Of a stretch of 64,000 nt of DNA, positions 33,815-41,970 are shown piece after piece; position 1 is the first letter of the stretch; each line of letters begins with the position of its first letter. The stretch is taken from NCBI GenBank assembly GCA_023437715.1, contig JAEZFK010000026.1:37037-101036 (forward strand), in the 5' to 3' direction. Source of the DNA: Bacillota bacterium. GTDB taxonomy: Bacteria > Bacillota > Clostridia > Lachnospirales > Lachnospiraceae. A model generated the notes under the pieces. It saw nothing but the letters and a program-made list of their open reading frames with translations, had not been told where the DNA came from and did no database searches. The translations under genes and the position numbers were made by a program.

Positions 33815-35365
33815 ATGAATAGGAAAAAGAGAACATGGTCCATAGGCCTGACAGCCGCCTTACTTGCGGCAGGGCTTGGACTTTTCACGCCGTCATATGC
33901 CATGGCTGACACTCTTCCGGATGGCATTTATGTGGGCGACCACAGTCTGGGAGGTATGACAGAAGAAGAAGCCGGTCAGGAAATACAGAACCTGGTAAAT
34001 GAGATGGAAAACCAGAAGATCACGCTGGTAGTGGACGGACAGCCTGTGGAGGCTACGGCAAAGGAGCTGGGCTTTCACTGGAGCAATCCTGAGGCCGTGT
34101 CCCAGGCCGCGTCTTCCTGGCAGGGAGGCAATTTGATCAGGCGGTATCTGAATAAAAAGGATATCGAGAAAAATCATGTAATCATTCCTTTGGAGACAGC
34201 CTTAGATGATGGAAGCGTGTCTGCTTTTGTAGCGGAAAAATGCGCTTCCGCGGTGGTAGAGCCTAAAAATGCCACCATTGTCCGGGAGAAAGGCGCCTTT
34301 GTTGTAACTCCTTCCGTCATCGGAAAAACCGTTGATGTGGAGGCTACTAAGAAAGCCCTTGACGCAGCCCTTGCAAACGGGCTGGAAGAGCCGGTCACGG
34401 CAACTGCCGTGGTTACGGAAGTAAGACCGGCGATTATGACGGAGGACCTAGCCAGCATAAAGGATGTACTGGGGTCATTTTCCACCAGCTTTTCTTCCAG
34501 CGGCGCTTCCAGGTCCAAGAATTTACAGGTAGGCGCCAGCAAGATCAACGGCCGGGTGCTGATGCCGGGAGAGACTCTTTCAGGCTACGAGTGCATGCAT
34601 CCCTTTACTCTGGCCAATGGCTATGCTACGGCTGCAGCCTATGAAAACGGCCAGGTGGTGGACAGCGTGGGAGGCGGCGTATGCCAGATCGCCACCACCC
34701 TTTACAACGCCGTGCTCCGGGCAGAGCTTTCGGTGGCACAGAGGCAGAACCACTCCATGGTGGTGAACTATGTAAAGCCGTCGGAGGATGCCGCTATTGC
34801 CGGTACCTATAAGGATATTAAATTTACCAACAATTACAGCACTCCCATTTATGTGGAGGGCTATACCTCGGGAAAAACCCTTACCTTTACCATATACGGC
34901 AAGGAAACAAGGCCCGCAAACCGCACCTTTGAATTTGTTTCCGAAACCCTAAGCGTTACGGATCCCGGTCCGCCCAAGGAGGTGGTGGACCCCACCATGC
35001 CTCCGGGAAGCAAAAAGCAGGTGCAGTCCGCCCATGTGGGGATGAAATCCAGGCTGTGGAAGATCGTTTACGTGGATGGAGTGGAACAGAGCAGGGAAGT
35101 TCTGCACACCGATACCTACAACCCGTCAAAGGCCATTGTTAACGTAGGCCCGGCGGCTCCGGTAACGGCTCCGCCCGCAGCAAATCCCACATTGCCTCAG
35201 GAGACTCCGCCGGCGGTTCCCGATCCATCAGCTTCCACTCCGGCAGTTCCGGATCCGGCAGCTTCCGGGATCGTAGTTCCGGATGCCTCGGGAGGCGGGG
35301 CAGCGGGAACAGAAGCGGCCCAGACGCCGGCCGGTGAGGCCGTTATGCCAGGGCCGGGAGAGTAG
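33815..35365 (+). CDS. VanW-family exported protein with PG-binding-like domains
   Basis: A 516-residue exported protein of the YoaR/VanW type. A signal peptide ends about residue 31 (SYAMA). Two putative peptidoglycan-binding (PG_binding_4) repeats follow (about 38-215: GIYVGDHSLGGMTEEEA..., ...VVTPSVIGKTVD). The VanW domain is at about 235-360 (FSTSFSSSGASRSKNLQVGASKINGRVLMPGETLSG, GGGVCQIATTLYNA), then a G5-like segment (about 370-440) and a Pro/Ala-rich tail. It probably sits at the wall. VanW is linked to vancomycin resistance clusters, but no van genes are here, so a general envelope role is likelier. The next gene starts 12 nt downstream. Confidence 0.88.
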   Translation: MNRKKRTWSIGLTAALLAAGLGLFTPSYAMADTLPDGIYVGDHSLGGMTEEEAGQEIQNLVNEMENQKITLVVDGQPVEATAKELGFHWSNPEAVSQAASSWQGGNLIRRYLNKKDIEKNHVIIPLETALDDGSVSAFVAEKCASAVVEPKNATIVREKGAFVVTPSVIGKTVDVEATKKALDAALANGLEEPVTATAVVTEVRPAIMTEDLASIKDVLGSFSTSFSSSGASRSKNLQVGASKINGRVLMPGETLSGYECMHPFTLANGYATAAAYENGQVVDSVGGGVCQIATTLYNAVLRAELSVAQRQNHSMVVNYVKPSEDAAIAGTYKDIKFTNNYSTPIYVEGYTSGKTLTFTIYGKETRPANRTFEFVSETLSVTDPGPPKEVVDPTMPPGSKKQVQSAHVGMKSRLWKIVYVDGVEQSREVLHTDTYNPSKAIVNVGPAAPVTAPPAANPTLPQETPPAVPDPSASTPAVPDPAASGIVVPDASGGGAAGTEAAQTPAGEAVMPGPGE

Positions 35366-35377
35366 GTTGGCAGCAGG

Positions 35378-35944
35378 ATGAGACGGATTGAAAGAGAGAA
35401 TACCGGAATTATAAGGCCTGGTCAGGATCTTGTTGTGGCAGGATATGCAGGCCTTTTCGGTACCATGGAAGCTGTAAAATATAAAAAAGAAGAGCTGTAT
35501 CAATGGTTTTCGAAAGATTATGTAAACCGGATTCCGGAGCTTGACCGTTTTCTGGTAAAAGGAGATCCTGACCGGTGGAAAAAGTACGGTGCAACGGAAT
35601 GGGAACCGGCAGGAGAGGGCGGTATATTAAAGGCTCTCTGGGATTTATCCGGAGCCTATATGACGGGAATCCGCTTTTCCCTGGAAAATATTCCGGTCAG
35701 GCAGGAGACCATAGAAGTCTGTGAAAGGTACGACATGAACCCATACCGCCTTTCTTCCCAAGGCTGCCTGCTTTTAACGGCGGACAACGGAGGAGATCTG
35801 GTTTCCGCGTTTAAGGAGCAGGGGATTCATGCCGGCCTTATTGGAAAGGTGACAGAGGGAATCAAGCGGATCATTGATCACGGGGAAGCCGTCGGCTATC
35901 TTGACCGGCCCACGGCCGATGAGCTGCATAAAATCAGGAGGTAA
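35378..35944 (+). CDS. AIR synthase-like C-terminal domain protein
   Basis: A 188-residue protein resembling the C-terminal half of the PurM/HypE/ThiL superfamily: LVVAGYAGLFGTMEAV, GGILKALWDLSGAYMTGIRF, RYDMNPYRLSSQGCLLLTADNGGDLV, IHAGLIGKVTEGIKRII. The N-terminal ATP-binding half is missing, and a hybrid N-terminus (YKKEELYQWFSKDYVNRIPEL) replaces it. It is therefore unlikely to be an ATP-using kinase or synthase by itself; it may need a partner. It is tightly linked on both sides: 12 nt after the VanW-like gene and 4 nt before the Lrp-type gene, whose AGGAGG site overlaps its end. Confidence 0.75.
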   Translation: MRRIERENTGIIRPGQDLVVAGYAGLFGTMEAVKYKKEELYQWFSKDYVNRIPELDRFLVKGDPDRWKKYGATEWEPAGEGGILKALWDLSGAYMTGIRFSLENIPVRQETIEVCERYDMNPYRLSSQGCLLLTADNGGDLVSAFKEQGIHAGLIGKVTEGIKRIIDHGEAVGYLDRPTADELHKIRR

Positions 35945-35948
35945 GGAT

Positions 35949-36431
35949 ATGAGAGAAAAAATACTGGCGATAATTGAAAAAAACAGCAGGATTGATTTAA
36001 AGGACCTGGCAATTCTTTTAGGGGAAAGCGAGGCCGCCATAGCCAATGAGATCGCCGAAATGGAAAAAGAGCATATCATATGCGGCTACCATACCCTGAT
36101 TAACTGGGATAACACCAGCGATGAAAAGGTAGTGGCCTTAATTGAGGTTAAGGTAACTCCTCAGAGGGGCATGGGCTTTGATAAGATCGCGGAGAGGATT
36201 TATCAGTACAGCGAGGTCAATGCAGTCTATTTAATGTCCGGCGCCTTTGACTTCACCGTATTTATTGAAGGAAAGACCATGCGCCAGGTGGCACAGTTTG
36301 TTTCAGAGAAGCTGTCTCCCATGGAATCAGTTTTAAGCACGGCCACCCATTTTGTCCTTAAAAAATATAAAGACCACGGCACGGTTCTCGCCGAGGAAAC
36401 ACCGGATGAAAGGATGTTGATTACGCCGTGA
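35949..36431 (+). CDS. Lrp/AsnC-family transcriptional regulator
   Basis: A 160-residue regulator: winged helix (about 1-60: MREKILAIIEKNSRIDLKDLAILLGESEAAIANEIAEMEKE) and an effector-binding RAM domain (about 68-145: VVALIEVKVTPQRGMGFDKIAERI, AVYLMSGAFDFTVFIEG). Such proteins sense amino acids. It overlaps the following aminotransferase gene by 4 nt (GTGA), so the pair is translated together, and it probably regulates that gene. The start follows AGGAGGTAAGG. Confidence 0.9.
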   Translation: MREKILAIIEKNSRIDLKDLAILLGESEAAIANEIAEMEKEHIICGYHTLINWDNTSDEKVVALIEVKVTPQRGMGFDKIAERIYQYSEVNAVYLMSGAFDFTVFIEGKTMRQVAQFVSEKLSPMESVLSTATHFVLKKYKDHGTVLAEETPDERMLITP

Positions 36432-37597
36432 GAAATCCATTATCAGACCGAATCGTAGAGATTCCGCCTTCGGGAATCCGTAAATTTTTTGATATTGTCA
36501 GTGAAATGAAAGACGCCATCTCCCTGGGCGTAGGAGAGCCTGACTTTGATACGCCCTGGCATATCCGGGAGGAAGGAGTCTATTCTCTGGAAAAAGGACG
36601 GACCTTTTATACCTCCAATGCCGGTTTAAGAGAGCTGAAGGTTGAAATATGCAGCTATTTAAGCCGCCGCTTCGAAGCCTCCTATGATCCTGACCATGAG
36701 GTCATGGTAACGGTGGGCGGAAGCGAAGCCATTGACATCGCCTTAAGGGCAATGCTGAATCCCGGCGATGAGGTGCTGATTCCCCAACCCAGCTATGTTT
36801 CCTATGTTCCCTGTACGGTTCTGGCAAACGGAACCCCGGTCATCATTGACTTGGAGGCCAAGGACCAGTTTAAGCTGACCAGGGAAAAGCTGCTGGAAAA
36901 GATCACTCCAAAGACCAAGGTATTAGTGCTTCCCTTTCCTAACAATCCTACGGGAGCTGTCATGGGAGCGGAGGAGTTAAAAGAGATCGCCGAAATCGTA
37001 ATTGAAAAGGATCTGTTTGTAATATCCGATGAGATCTATGCCGAGCTTACATATGGAGGCGACCATGTGACCATTGCGGCATTTCCCGGCATGAAGGACA
37101 GGACCGTGCTCATTAACGGCTTTTCCAAATCCTACGCCATGACCGGATGGAGGCTGGGCTATGCGGCAGCTCCAAGGGCCATTTTAGAGCAGATGTTAAA
37201 GATCCATCAGTTTGCCATCATGTGCGCGCCTACCACCAGCCAGTATGCGGCGGTAGCGGCTTTAAGGGATGGAGATAAGGATGTCCAGGTGATGCGGGAA
37301 TCCTACGACCAGAGAAGACGTTACCTGATGCACGCCTTTGAGGAAATGGGACTGGAATGCTTTGAGCCCCACGGGGCCTTTTACACCTTTCCCTCCATCA
37401 AACGGTTTGGCATGACCTCCGATGAGTTTGCCACCAGACTGCTTCAGGAAGAGAAAGTTGCGGTGGTTCCGGGTACGGCATTTGGAGACTGCGGGGAAGG
37501 GTACCTGCGCATTTCCTATGCTTACTCCTTAAAGAACTTAAAAGAGGCCTTAGGCCGTATGGACCGATTTATCAAGAAACTGGATGGAAAGGCATAA
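36428..37597 (+). CDS. Class I/II PLP-dependent aminotransferase
   Basis: A 389-residue fold-type I aminotransferase of the aspartate/aromatic group. It shows GVGEPDFDTP, YTSNAGLREL, VGGSEAIDIALRAML, PFPNNPTGAVM (Asn binding the PLP pyridine ring side), ISDEIYAEL (Asp) and NGFSKSYAMTGWRLGY with the PLP lysine. The final part (GEGYLRISYAYS) supplies the carboxylate-binding Arg. The start is GTG, overlapping the Lrp gene's stop. Substrate not set by sequence. Confidence 0.93.
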   Translation: MRNPLSDRIVEIPPSGIRKFFDIVSEMKDAISLGVGEPDFDTPWHIREEGVYSLEKGRTFYTSNAGLRELKVEICSYLSRRFEASYDPDHEVMVTVGGSEAIDIALRAMLNPGDEVLIPQPSYVSYVPCTVLANGTPVIIDLEAKDQFKLTREKLLEKITPKTKVLVLPFPNNPTGAVMGAEELKEIAEIVIEKDLFVISDEIYAELTYGGDHVTIAAFPGMKDRTVLINGFSKSYAMTGWRLGYAAAPRAILEQMLKIHQFAIMCAPTTSQYAAVAALRDGDKDVQVMRESYDQRRRYLMHAFEEMGLECFEPHGAFYTFPSIKRFGMTSDEFATRLLQEEKVAVVPGTAFGDCGEGYLRISYAYSLKNLKEALGRMDRFIKKLDGKA

Positions 37598-37602
37598 GGA
37601 TT

Positions 37603-38097
37603 ATGAACATTGTACTGCTGGAACCGGAGATGCCGGCCAATACGGGAAATATCGGCCGGACCTGTGTGGCTACGGGAACGAAGCTGCATTTGATCGAGCC
37701 TCTGGGATTTAAATTAAATGATAAGCTGATAAAAAGGGCCGGACTGGATTACTGGGATAAGCTGGATGTGACGGTTTACAGCGATTATCAGGACTTCCTG
37801 GACCGGAATCCGGGAGCCAAGATTTACATGGCTACCACAAAAGGGCTTCATGTTTATTCTGATGTGGAGTATGAACCGGACTGCTTTCTCATGTTTGGAA
37901 AGGAAAGCGCCGGGATTCCGGAAGAGATTCTTTTGGAAAACCAGGACCAATGTGTGAGAATTCCCATGTGGGGCGATATCAGGTCCCTGAATTTATCCAA
38001 CTCTGTTTCCATTGTGCTGTATGAGGCCTTGAGGCAGAACGGATTTGAAAAGATGACCATGCAAGGGGAGCTTCACCGGCTCCATTGGAAAGAATAG
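37603..38097 (+). CDS. trmL: tRNA (cytidine(34)-2'-O)-methyltransferase
   Basis: A 164-residue SPOUT methyltransferase (TrmL/CspR/YibK), which methylates the wobble C or cmnm5U in tRNA-Leu. It shows the short TrmL form with PEMPANTGNIGRTCVATG, FGKESAGIPEEIL (SAM-binding knot) and IRSLNLSNSVSIVLYEALRQ. Length matches YibK. It begins 5 nt after the aminotransferase gene and ends the operon at a terminator. Confidence 0.95.
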   Translation: MNIVLLEPEMPANTGNIGRTCVATGTKLHLIEPLGFKLNDKLIKRAGLDYWDKLDVTVYSDYQDFLDRNPGAKIYMATTKGLHVYSDVEYEPDCFLMFGKESAGIPEEILLENQDQCVRIPMWGDIRSLNLSNSVSIVLYEALRQNGFEKMTMQGELHRLHWKE

Positions 38098-38157
38098 AGG
38101 AACGCAGGGCGTGCTGCAAACTGATTTTTACAGTCGGGATGCAATGCGTCCTTTTTT
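38098..38157 (+). terminator. Rho-independent terminator after trmL
   Basis: AGGAACGCA pairs with TGCGTCCT (one bulged A), with inner CTGCA/TGCA pairing around ACTGATTTTTACAGT, followed by six T. It ends the VanW/AIRS/Lrp/aminotransferase/trmL group. Confidence 0.82.
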
Positions 38158-38217
38158 GATTTTCTGGGGTTTTCCCTGGTTATGATGAAGTGCTAAAAAG
38201 TGGTATAAATTATGAAA

Positions 38218-38245
38218 TTGACAAATTCTGTTTAAGCGCTATACT
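38218..38245 (+). promoter_or_regulatory. Promoter of the DUF1648 gene
   Basis: TTGACA, 16 nt, TATACT. A second -10-like TATAAT follows at 38252. The leader to the start codon is about 75 nt. Confidence 0.7.
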
Positions 38246-38326
38246 TGGCATATAATAAGCCAATGACGGCCTGCGGAATTGACAAAGAATATCCTCATGA
38301 GAAATCCATGGAAGGAGGCAGTTGCG

Positions 38327-39409
38327 ATGAATGAAAGCTTTAATTTTATAATAGGGGTGATGGGGCTATCCTGGGTGATTGTGGTGGCAGCTACCGCCTT
38401 TACCCCTTATATTGTACGAAGAAATATCTGCTTTGGCATTTCCATCCCTGAAAGCGAATATCACAGCCCTAAGATCAGTGCCCTGCGGCGAAGCTACACC
38501 ATCAGCTGCCTTGGAATTGGCCTGGTTATGGGAATCGGAAGCGCTCTTTGCTATGCCAGGCTGCCGGTGGAACGGGGAGTCTGGATTCAGCTGGGCGGCC
38601 TGTTTCTGTATCTTGCCGTCACCACCCTTATATATTTTCTCATGCGTTTGAGGATTAAGGCGGTCAAGCAGGAACGCGATTGGGAAGTCGCCCAGGATAC
38701 GGCCGGAGAAATCAGCGGAGAGCCTGATAAAATCATTAATACCGGGTGGTATCTCTTATACCTTGCCGTTATTGCCCTCACTGTTCTGGCGGCGGTGTTT
38801 AAATATCCCTCCCTGCCCCAGCAGATCCCCATTCATTACAACTTTGCAGGTGAGGTGGACCGCTATGGCGGAAAGTCTGCCGCAACCCTTGCCGTAATGC
38901 CGTTGATGCAGTTTTTTATGGGCCTGCTGTTCGGGGGAATCAACCTTGGGATCGGCATGTCCGGGCATCGGAAGAATTTCAAAAGAACCCGGGAATTCCG
39001 AAGGATCATGAGCATTTCCTTATTTGCCATTGGATTTATGGTGATGCTTCTCTTTGCCTGCATTCAGCTTTCCATGCTGTCCATATTAAATGAAGCCCTG
39101 ACAATGGTCATGCCCTTTGTCTTTCTGGCCGCTGTCTTTGGGATTTTCATTTATCTTGGAGTAAAGGTGGGACAGGGAGGAAGCCGGTTGAGAATAGAGG
39201 ATGACGGGCCGGAGGACCGGGTGGATGACGACCGGCACTGGAAGGGGGGCTTTCTGTATTTCAATAAGGAGGATCCTTCTCTTTTTGTGGAAAAGCGGTT
39301 TGGAATAGGGTATACCTTAAATTTTGGAAACCCTAAAAGCTTATTTGTGATTGCTGCCCTTGCAGTCTTTATTCTGGCAATGGCAGCGCTGCCCTTAATT
39401 ATAAAATAG
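38327..39409 (+). CDS. DUF1648-domain membrane protein
   Basis: A 360-residue multi-span membrane protein. The DUF1648 motif is at about residues 170-215 (PSLPQQIPIHYNFAGEVDRYGGK), as in SdpI-like immunity proteins and related membrane sensors. Hydrophobic segments lie near 8-28, 66-88, 91-113, 157-178, 203-227, 245-268, 270-293 and at the C-terminus, and a DUF5808-like end is possible (KGGFLYFNKEDPSLFVEKRFGIGYTLNFGNP). The ATG at 38327 follows GGAAGGAGG. It stands alone between a promoter and a terminator. Function unknown. Confidence 0.82.
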   Translation: MNESFNFIIGVMGLSWVIVVAATAFTPYIVRRNICFGISIPESEYHSPKISALRRSYTISCLGIGLVMGIGSALCYARLPVERGVWIQLGGLFLYLAVTTLIYFLMRLRIKAVKQERDWEVAQDTAGEISGEPDKIINTGWYLLYLAVIALTVLAAVFKYPSLPQQIPIHYNFAGEVDRYGGKSAATLAVMPLMQFFMGLLFGGINLGIGMSGHRKNFKRTREFRRIMSISLFAIGFMVMLLFACIQLSMLSILNEALTMVMPFVFLAAVFGIFIYLGVKVGQGGSRLRIEDDGPEDRVDDDRHWKGGFLYFNKEDPSLFVEKRFGIGYTLNFGNPKSLFVIAALAVFILAMAALPLIIK

Positions 39410-39413
39410 AATC

Positions 39414-39452
39414 ATGCCGTACAGAACTCAAAAAGTCCTGTACGGTATTTTT
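39414..39452 (+). terminator. Rho-independent terminator after the DUF1648 gene
   Basis: GCCGTACAG pairs with CTGTACGGT around an ACTCAAAAAGT inner stem-loop, followed by five T. Confidence 0.88.
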
Positions 39453-39574
39453 ATATTACGCTGTTTTAAAACAAATAAAAATTTACCGTAACATTATGCC
39501 GCTTTTCATTTCCCATAACCCCCCTGAAGGTGGTAAAGTTTAAGTAACCTAAAAAACAAGCAAGGAGGAAGTGT

Positions 39575-39883
39575 ATGAAGATTTTAGCTATTACAGCATG
39601 TACGGCAGGAATTGCTCATACGTACATTGCCAAGGAAAAGCTGGAAAATGCAGCAAAGGAACTGGGTGATGCCATTAAGGTTGAAACTCAGGGCTCCATT
39701 GGGGTGGAGAATGAGCTGACGCCTGAGGAAATCCGGGATGCGGATGTGATTCTGATTTCTGCGGATATCCGGGTAGGAAAGGAGCGTTTTGCAGGAAAGC
39801 CGGTGGTGGAGGTTCCCATCAGCATGGTAATGAAATCTCCCAAGGGAGTGATTTCAAAGATACACGAAAAAATGGGGAAGTAG
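39575..39883 (+). CDS. PTS fructose-family EIIB component
   Basis: A 102-residue EIIB of the fructose/mannitol PTS family. The phospho-acceptor Cys9 is in TACTAGIAHTYIA. It passes phosphate from EIIA to the incoming sugar. It is encoded as a stand-alone protein, with EIIC 40 nt downstream. A GGAGG site precedes the start. The sugar specificity cannot be set from sequence. Confidence 0.93.
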   Translation: MKILAITACTAGIAHTYIAKEKLENAAKELGDAIKVETQGSIGVENELTPEEIRDADVILISADIRVGKERFAGKPVVEVPISMVMKSPKGVISKIHEKMGK

Positions 39884-39923
39884 TTAGATGGCGGAGAGAA
39901 GAGTATAAAGAGAGGGGAATACA

Positions 39924-41030
39924 ATGGCAAAGCAAAAGTTTGAAATTAAAAAGCATGTTATGACGGGAATTTCTTACATGATTCCGATTGTTGTATGCGG
40001 CGGTATCTTAAGCGCCCTGGCAAAGGGTTTTGGGGGATATGATATCGGCAGCGCCATAGAGGCGGGGGCTACGCCGTTTTCCAACTTAAATCCCTTTACC
40101 TGGATCGGTTTCTGGTGGGGAGTCAATAAGCTGGGGTCTGTTGCAATGGACTTTGCGGTGGCGGTAATGACGGCCGGTGTGGCCTATTCCATTTCAGGGC
40201 GCCCTGGGATCGTGCCAGGTATTGTAATCGGCTATTGCTCGGCCCAATCAAAGGCCGGGTTCCTTGGGGGCCTGCTGATGGCCTTTATCATCGGGGCCTT
40301 TGTGAACTGGATGAAGACCTGGAAGCTTCCCAAGTGGGGCATAGGGCTGATGCCGGTTATGTTCATCCCCGTAATATCAACCCTGGTGTGCGGCATGATT
40401 TTCCTATGTGTGTTCGCAATTCCGCTTGCCTATATTATGAACGTGTTCCAGCAGTGGATCATTTCCTTAAACGGAGGGGCAAAGGCTGTGATCGGCGGTG
40501 TAATCGGCGCCTGTATGGGATTTGATATGGGCGGCCCCATCAACAAGACGGCCTCCATGGCAGCCAATGCTTTGGGAGCTGACGGAATCAACGGTCCTAT
40601 GGCGGCCAAAATCATCGGAGGCATGACTCCTCCTATCGGAATATTTATTGCAACCTTATTGAAGAAAAGCAAGTTTTCAAAGGTGGAACAGGAAACAGCA
40701 AAAACAGCACTCCCCATGGGACTCTGCTTCATTACGGAAGGTGTTCTTCCCTTTGCGGCGGCAGACCCTGCAAGAGTGATTCCCAGCAGCATGATCGGCT
40801 CCGCTGTGGCAGGCGCCGTTGCGGTCGGCATGGGCTGCGAGTCCGTGGCAGGCCATGGAGGCATTTTCGTAGTTCCCATGATGAAGAATCCCTTATGGTT
40901 TTTAATTGCTCTGGTCATCGGTTCTGCGGTAACGGGAATCATCTATGCGGTTATTAAGCGCCCTCTGGAAGAGCAGGAGGAAAAGGAAGAGGAAGAACTT
41001 GACTTTGATCTGGATATTAAAATCCAGTAA
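39924..41030 (+). CDS. PTS fructose-family EIIC permease
   Basis: A 368-residue membrane channel of the fructose-type EIIC family, with about nine or ten spans and conserved elements ISYMIPIVVCGGILSAL, NWMKTWKLP, GFDMGGPINKTA and ITEGVLPFAAADPARVIP. It ends in an acidic charged tail (EEQEEKEEEELDFDLD). The start follows AAGAGAGGGGA. It imports the sugar, phosphorylating it as it passes. Confidence 0.93.
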   Translation: MAKQKFEIKKHVMTGISYMIPIVVCGGILSALAKGFGGYDIGSAIEAGATPFSNLNPFTWIGFWWGVNKLGSVAMDFAVAVMTAGVAYSISGRPGIVPGIVIGYCSAQSKAGFLGGLLMAFIIGAFVNWMKTWKLPKWGIGLMPVMFIPVISTLVCGMIFLCVFAIPLAYIMNVFQQWIISLNGGAKAVIGGVIGACMGFDMGGPINKTASMAANALGADGINGPMAAKIIGGMTPPIGIFIATLLKKSKFSKVEQETAKTALPMGLCFITEGVLPFAAADPARVIPSSMIGSAVAGAVAVGMGCESVAGHGGIFVVPMMKNPLWFLIALVIGSAVTGIIYAVIKRPLEEQEEKEEEELDFDLDIKIQ

Positions 41031-41061
41031 TGCTGTAAATGATAGAAAGGACAATGAAAAT

Positions 41062-41946
41062 ATGTTAGTATCAATGAAAGCCATCCTTGATGATGCGAAT
41101 AAAAACTATTACGGCGTCATGGCAATGAACAGCATTAATATTGAGATGGCAAGAGCAGGGATTACAGCGGCAGAAGAGGAACATTCCCCAATCATCATAC
41201 AGTTTGGCCCCGGGCAGATGAAAAACCATGCCCACATGGAGGAAATGCTTCCCGTAGTAAAGGAGCTGGCAGCCAGAGTCCATGTTCCGGTCGCCCTAAA
41301 CCTGGATCATGGTTCTGATTTTCATATCATTGCGGACTGCATCAACCGGGGATTTACCAATGTGATGTACGACGGTTCCTCCCTGGCTTACGAAGAAAAT
41401 GTAAAGCGCACGGCAATTATCACAGCCCTGGCCCATGGAATGGGATGTTCCGTGGAAGGGGAGCTGGGCCATGTGGGTCAGGCTGCTGATGCAGATGATT
41501 CCGATACGGACCTTTATACCGATCCCGGCCTTGCCATGGATTTTGTGGAAAAGACAGGCATTGATGCCCTGGCCGTAGCCATCGGTACGGCCCACGGCGC
41601 TTATCCCAAGGGGAAAATCCCGAAGCTGGATTTTGAGCGGCTGCACCAGTTAAAGGAGAGCTTAAACATGCCTCTGGTGCTTCACGGAGGCTCCGGCTCC
41701 GGAGAGGAAAATTTAAAGCGGGCCGTGGCAGGCGGCATCAACAAGATCAATGTCTGCACAGATGCCTTTGAGGCGGGCAAGAGGGCCATGTTAAAGGCCC
41801 TTGAACAGAAGCCGGAAACAGATTATATGCAGCTATGCATGGCAGCGGAAGCCGGAATCAGGCAGTTCGTAAAGGACTACATGAGAGTGATCGGTTCCAG
41901 CGGAAGATATATTTATGGAGAGGCAAAGCAGGCGGGAAATGAATAG
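41062..41946 (+). CDS. Class II ketose-bisphosphate aldolase
   Basis: A 294-residue zinc aldolase of the FbaA/GatY/KbaY type. Motifs: LNLDHGSDFH (catalytic Asp, Zn His), EGELGHVG (Zn Glu), AIGTAHGAYP (Zn His), LVLHGGSGSGEENL (Zn His) and KINVCTDAF. The start at 41062 follows AGAAAGGACAA; the frame is open further upstream only as an extension into the EIIC gene. In this PTS cluster it probably splits the ketose bisphosphate derived from the imported sugar. Its closest match is with tagatose- or fructose-bisphosphate aldolases. Confidence 0.9.
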   Translation: MLVSMKAILDDANKNYYGVMAMNSINIEMARAGITAAEEEHSPIIIQFGPGQMKNHAHMEEMLPVVKELAARVHVPVALNLDHGSDFHIIADCINRGFTNVMYDGSSLAYEENVKRTAIITALAHGMGCSVEGELGHVGQAADADDSDTDLYTDPGLAMDFVEKTGIDALAVAIGTAHGAYPKGKIPKLDFERLHQLKESLNMPLVLHGGSGSGEENLKRAVAGGINKINVCTDAFEAGKRAMLKALEQKPETDYMQLCMAAEAGIRQFVKDYMRVIGSSGRYIYGEAKQAGNE

Positions 41947-41970
41947 CTTCGAAAGGATAGAGGTGTTTGC

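Noticed and set aside
33815..35365. Vancomycin resistance cluster suggested by VanW and VanS-like proteins
   Set aside because: VanW-domain proteins of this YoaR layout are widespread wall proteins, and there are no vanH, vanA/B, vanX or vanT genes in the window.
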